Below, in pieces: positions 60,685-64,000 of a DNA stretch of 64,000 nucleotides (position 1 is its first letter; the number at the start of each line of letters is the position of its first letter). Source of the DNA: G965240365 sp965240365 (GTDB lineage Bacteria > Pseudomonadota > Gammaproteobacteria > Eutrophobiales > Eutrophobiaceae); assembly GCA_965240365.1 (NCBI GenBank), contig OZ251218.1, positions 3,410,001 to 3,474,000 on the forward strand, given 5' to 3'. The position numbers were made by a program, and so were the translations under genes. The notes beneath the pieces are model-generated. The model worked only from the letters and a program-made list of their open reading frames with translations, was not told the origin of the DNA and searched no databases.

Positions 60685-61953
60685 TTGCGTTTCCTTTATA
60701 CCCTGGCGCTGTATCTGCTATGCCCGTTTGTGCTGCTCAGGCTGTTTTACCTGGGCAGAAAAGATCCGGCCTATCGCCGCAGCTGGCGCGAACGCTTCGG
60801 TTTTTTATCCTGGCAAAGACCGGCGCGCCGGATTATCTGGTTGCACGCCGTATCCGTTGGCGAAGTGAACGCCGGCCGGGCGCTGGTCGAATACCTGCTT
60901 AAAAACCACCGTAATTTTCAGGTATTGATCACCACGGTCACCCCGACCGGGGCCGCCACGGTCAAACGGCATTTTTCCGATCAGGTCCCGCATTTTTACT
61001 TTCCGTATGACCTGCCCCTTGTGATAAGGCGTTTTCTCGCGCGGGTTGAACCGGTGATTTTCATCAGCATGGAAACCGAAATCTGGCCCAACCTATTCCA
61101 TGAATGCCGCGCGCGGGGCGTGCCGGTATTGATCATCAATGCCAGGCTCAGTGAAAAATCCAGAAATGGCTACCAAAAGGTCACGGCCCTGAGCCGCGAG
61201 ACCTTTCCCTTGATCAATACCATAGCGGCCCAGACCCGCGCCGATGCCGAGCGCTTTATCGAGTTAGGCGCGGCCAGAGAGCGAGTCCATATCACCGGCA
61301 ACCTGAAATTCGACATCACTATTCCGCCCGACATCGAACAACAGGCGCGGTCATTACGCCGTTATTTTTCCCCTGATCGCCCGATCTGGATCGCGGCCAG
61401 CACCCAGGCTGGCGAGGAGGCGATCATCCTGAAGGCCCAGCTTGATATCCTGCGCCAATACCAGCACGCGATATTGATACTCGCGCCGCGCCATCCCGCG
61501 CGGGCAGATCAGATCGCCGCCCTGTGCGGGCAATATCAACTGGACTGTATCAGGCATTCAAGCCGGGCCGCGTTTGGCGCCGTTCATAAGGTTTACCTGT
61601 TGGACACACTGGGCGAATTACTCCCGCACTACGCCGCGGCGCAGGTGGCCTTTGTGGGTGGCAGCCTGGTTGACGGCGGCGGACAGAACATGCTGGAACC
61701 CGCGGGCCTGGGCCTGCCCGTGCTTTGCGGGCCGCATACCTACAACTTCAGCGGAGTCATGGCCTTGCTGCGCCGCGAAGCGGCCATCAGGATAGTCAAT
61801 AACAGCGCGGAACTGGCAACCGAAGTCAACCGGCTTTTCAGCGACGCGGATACGCGGCAACAACTGGGCGCGCGCGCCAGGAAAGCGGTCGCTGACAACA
61901 GGGGCAATATCAAGCGGGTTATTGATTTGATCGATCCGTATTTATCGACATAA
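60685..61953 (+). CDS. waaA: Kdo transferase WaaA
   Basis: Transfers Kdo residues to lipid IVA at the cytoplasmic face of the inner membrane. The 422-residue product has an N-terminal membrane helix, IIWLHAVSVGEVNAGRALVE, TVTPTGAATVKRHF, METEIWPNLFHECRARGVP, and the C-terminal AFVGGSLVDGGGQNMLEPAG donor-binding motif. The start used is TTG 60685; no ATG is available in frame without losing the N-terminal helix. It lies 22 bp after hldD. Confidence 0.94.
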   Translation: MRFLYTLALYLLCPFVLLRLFYLGRKDPAYRRSWRERFGFLSWQRPARRIIWLHAVSVGEVNAGRALVEYLLKNHRNFQVLITTVTPTGAATVKRHFSDQVPHFYFPYDLPLVIRRFLARVEPVIFISMETEIWPNLFHECRARGVPVLIINARLSEKSRNGYQKVTALSRETFPLINTIAAQTRADAERFIELGAARERVHITGNLKFDITIPPDIEQQARSLRRYFSPDRPIWIAASTQAGEEAIILKAQLDILRQYQHAILILAPRHPARADQIAALCGQYQLDCIRHSSRAAFGAVHKVYLLDTLGELLPHYAAAQVAFVGGSLVDGGGQNMLEPAGLGLPVLCGPHTYNFSGVMALLRREAAIRIVNNSAELATEVNRLFSDADTRQQLGARARKAVADNRGNIKRVIDLIDPYLST

Positions 61954-62130
61954 TACAAACCTGTGAAGATTTACATATTCGAGAAAATGCGGATAGAATT
62001 AGAATTTCGCGCGACATCTCCCTGTGCAGGCCATTAAATATGCCTTCGGGAAATAGGGCTGAGCCACAGCAAATGAGCAGCATGTCAAGCGCGCTTTGAA
62101 TTATCCACAACTATGAGGAATCAGGATCGT

Positions 62131-64000
62131 ATGGCTACTAATGAGGACATTGCAAATCAAAATAGAGAGCAGTTTAAAAAATTTCTGAGGGATGATTATG
62201 GTGAAAAACTCACAGAAGAAACCATAAATGAATATGTGTGGCGGATTCAAATAATCTCCAAAAACTGTGAATTCGATATTTACGCGATAGAAGATATCGC
62301 AAAACTCAGAGAAGTTAGAGGTCAATTAGATAGAGGGGAGATCAATCAAGAATTCGCAGAAGGATATAATAAAGCGCTTAGCTCTGCAATGAAGACATAT
62401 TGTGAATTTGTCGAGTGGAAAAACAGAAACCGTATGACTACCAAATCTAAAAAACCTCTATCCCGTGAGGAAATTGAGAAGGCAATGGATGCTTTTGATG
62501 CTTCAGACCCCTTCTTCAAAGGTTTCGGGAAACCAAAAGATTTCTGGGTGCGTTCAACCAGAAAGCACGACAAGGTGTATCCGACTAAACCTATAGTCTG
62601 CTATGTGTTAAACAAAGAAGACATGAACGGAGGTTGGTCGACGCCAGACAACGCGGCATCTCAGCTACACAATGCGGGCTTCATTATCGTGAATGAGGAT
62701 AATAACCCTGTTCTTCCTGAAAACTACTGGGACTCAAAATATAATCACCTTACCATAAAGACTGCGGCTGATTATATTCGGATTTGCGCTCTGAACTATT
62801 ACATCATACCTGCACGCGAACGCGGAAAGAGACGGGTTTCCATTCGAGTCGGAGATTTGAAAAAAGACCTTATACCTGCACGCAAACGCGGAGAGACACG
62901 GGTTTCCATTCGGGCCGGAGATTTCGGTACAATGAATGTCTGGGGCACCTTGAGAGGTAAACTGTTTCAGGACATGGCAAAGGTACCATTCCCGTCTCAA
63001 AAAGGCCAGGATGCCAGAAATGAAACAATTTTAATATATACCCTTGAATCAATCAGGCAGACCGATGAATCAACCAAACAGACCGAAAACCTGATTCTTT
63101 ACGGCCCTCCGGGTACGGGGAAAACCTATGAAACGGCATGGGAGGCCGTGCGCCTGTGCCTTGGTGATGAGACAGCCGGGGAATTGAAAGGGCCGGAAAA
63201 CCGCAACGCCCTGATGGAGAAATACCAGGAGCTTGTGGAAGTTGGCAGGGCCAGGTTCATCACTTTCCATCAATCCATGTCCTATGAGGAATTCGTCGAA
63301 GGTCTGCGCCCCGAGACTCAAGGCGCCATAAAGGATGCTTCAAACAGCGGTGGTTTTCGTCTGAAGGTCGAAGATGGCATCTTCAAAGAGTTTAGCGAAA
63401 GCGCGGAGAAAGATCTGGATCATAATTACGTTCTTGTCATTGACGAGATAAACCGAGCCAATATCTCCAGGGTCTTTGGCGAATTGATTACCCTTCTTGA
63501 ACCCGACAAGCGAATTGGTCGGCTTAATGAAATCCGGCTGACTCTGCCGTATTCCAAAGAAGAGTTCGGCGTTCCGTCTAATCTGCACATCATCGGCACA
63601 ATGAATACCGCCGATCGATCTATCGCCCTGCTGGATACCGCGCTGCGCCGGCGGTTCAAATTCCGCGAGTTGATGCCGAACCCTTCACTTTTGGAGCAGG
63701 ACGTGGAAGGCATCGACCTGCAAAAATTGCTCACTCGTCTCAACGAACGTATCGAATATCTATTTGATCGCGAGCACCAGATAGGCCATGCCTATTTCAT
63801 GGGCTGTGAGTCAGATAAATATATAAGAGCGGTCATGCACGACCGCGTTATTCCGCTGCTGGCGGAGTATTTTTATGAAGACTGGACGAAGATTGCCCTG
63901 GTGCTGGAAGGTCGTTCTCCCCAGGAAGAAAAAGATTTCGACGGATGCTTCCTGAAAGGTGAGAAGATTGAGATTCCAAAGGACTTGGCTGACGATTCCG
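62131..64000 (+). CDS. mcrB: McrB-type restriction AAA+ protein, cut by window edge
   Basis: GTP-driven motor of a McrBC-type modification-dependent restriction system. The frame is open from ATG 62131 to the end of the window (at least 623 residues); an in-frame ATG at 62113 is also possible. An N-terminal recognition region of about 300 residues is followed by Walker A LILYGPPGTGKTYETA (residue about 325), HQSMSYEEFVEGLRP, the Walker B and signature NYVLVIDEINRANISRVFGE (about 433-452), GTMNTADRSIALLD and ALRRRF. Residues about 225-270 hold a 22-residue in-frame tandem duplication (IPARERGKRRVSIRVGD, then IPARKRGETRVSIRAGD). The first 900 bp is markedly AT-rich compared with waaA, suggesting transfer. 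A partner mcrC would lie beyond the edge. Confidence 0.93.
   Translation, partial: MATNEDIANQNREQFKKFLRDDYGEKLTEETINEYVWRIQIISKNCEFDIYAIEDIAKLREVRGQLDRGEINQEFAEGYNKALSSAMKTYCEFVEWKNRNRMTTKSKKPLSREEIEKAMDAFDASDPFFKGFGKPKDFWVRSTRKHDKVYPTKPIVCYVLNKEDMNGGWSTPDNAASQLHNAGFIIVNEDNNPVLPENYWDSKYNHLTIKTAADYIRICALNYYIIPARERGKRRVSIRVGDLKKDLIPARKRGETRVSIRAGDFGTMNVWGTLRGKLFQDMAKVPFPSQKGQDARNETILIYTLESIRQTDESTKQTENLILYGPPGTGKTYETAWEAVRLCLGDETAGELKGPENRNALMEKYQELVEVGRARFITFHQSMSYEEFVEGLRPETQGAIKDASNSGGFRLKVEDGIFKEFSESAEKDLDHNYVLVIDEINRANISRVFGELITLLEPDKRIGRLNEIRLTLPYSKEEFGVPSNLHIIGTMNTADRSIALLDTALRRRFKFRELMPNPSLLEQDVEGIDLQKLLTRLNERIEYLFDREHQIGHAYFMGCESDKYIRAVMHDRVIPLLAEYFYEDWTKIALVLEGRSPQEEKDFDGCFLKGEKIEIPKDLADDS

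Overview
The window is a moderately GC-rich gammaproteobacterial chromosome segment. Three conserved housekeeping clusters give the placement. The first is pdxJ-recO-era-rnc-DUF4845-lepB-lepA-grx-mucD-mucB-mucA-rpoE with nadB divergent (about 0.6-12.6 kb). The second is rimP-nusA-infB-rbfA-truB-rpsO-pnp (32.3-40.7 kb). The third is rpsP-rimM-trmD-rplS-xerD (43.6-46.6 kb) with dsbC 10 kb further on. The AlgU/MucA/MucB/MucD set and the hldE-hldD-waaA lipopolysaccharide core genes (58.3-62.0 kb) indicate a Gram-negative cell envelope. Species cannot be named from the sequence.

Between these clusters lie accessory regions dense in defence genes and decayed mobile DNA. 12.6-19.4 kb holds a broken IS110-family element, a bounded ISAs1-family element with a 10-bp target duplication, a DUF4258/XRE toxin-antitoxin pair, a DUF29 gene and two related small-protein modules. 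19.4-31.8 kb is a complete type I-E CRISPR-Cas locus: 45 repeats plus one degenerate terminal repeat, cas2-cas1-cas6e-cas5e-cas7e-cse2-cas8e and cas3 on the minus strand, with a BrnT-like toxin gene between cas3 and cas8e. 41.2-41.7 kb is a DinJ/YafQ-type pair. 46.6-54.6 kb, inserted between xerD and dsbC, contains three paralogous small coiled-coil genes interleaved with fragments of a DotA/TraY-type (type IVB secretion/conjugation) gene, an AbiE toxin-antitoxin pair, a brnT remnant with brnA, and a tandem REP-like array. An McrB-type restriction ATPase runs off the right edge.

The most unusual signal is a 19-bp perfect palindrome (9-bp arms, 1-bp centre) inserted without other change into transposase genes. 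Removing exactly 19 bp restores the reading frame and family motifs at four IS110 sites and one ISAs1 site. A fifth IS110 copy sits at a deletion junction, and two more lie in the IS110 3' noncoding region. The genome also carries nested REP-like elements, with short palindromic units inserted inside other REP hairpins, and a 390-bp inverted repeat flanking 16 kb.

Other points: one promoter type (TTGACA, 17 bp, TATGCT) recurs in front of unrelated accessory genes; the CRISPR repeats fall into ordered sequence blocks that record mutation of the leader-proximal repeat; Cas7e carries a roughly 95-residue lysine/glutamate-rich insertion; and rnc has no ATG, GTG or TTG start at the expected place but has an ATA preceded by a good Shine-Dalgarno sequence. 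Everything here was read by eye; family names rest on recognised motifs and gene order, not on database searches.
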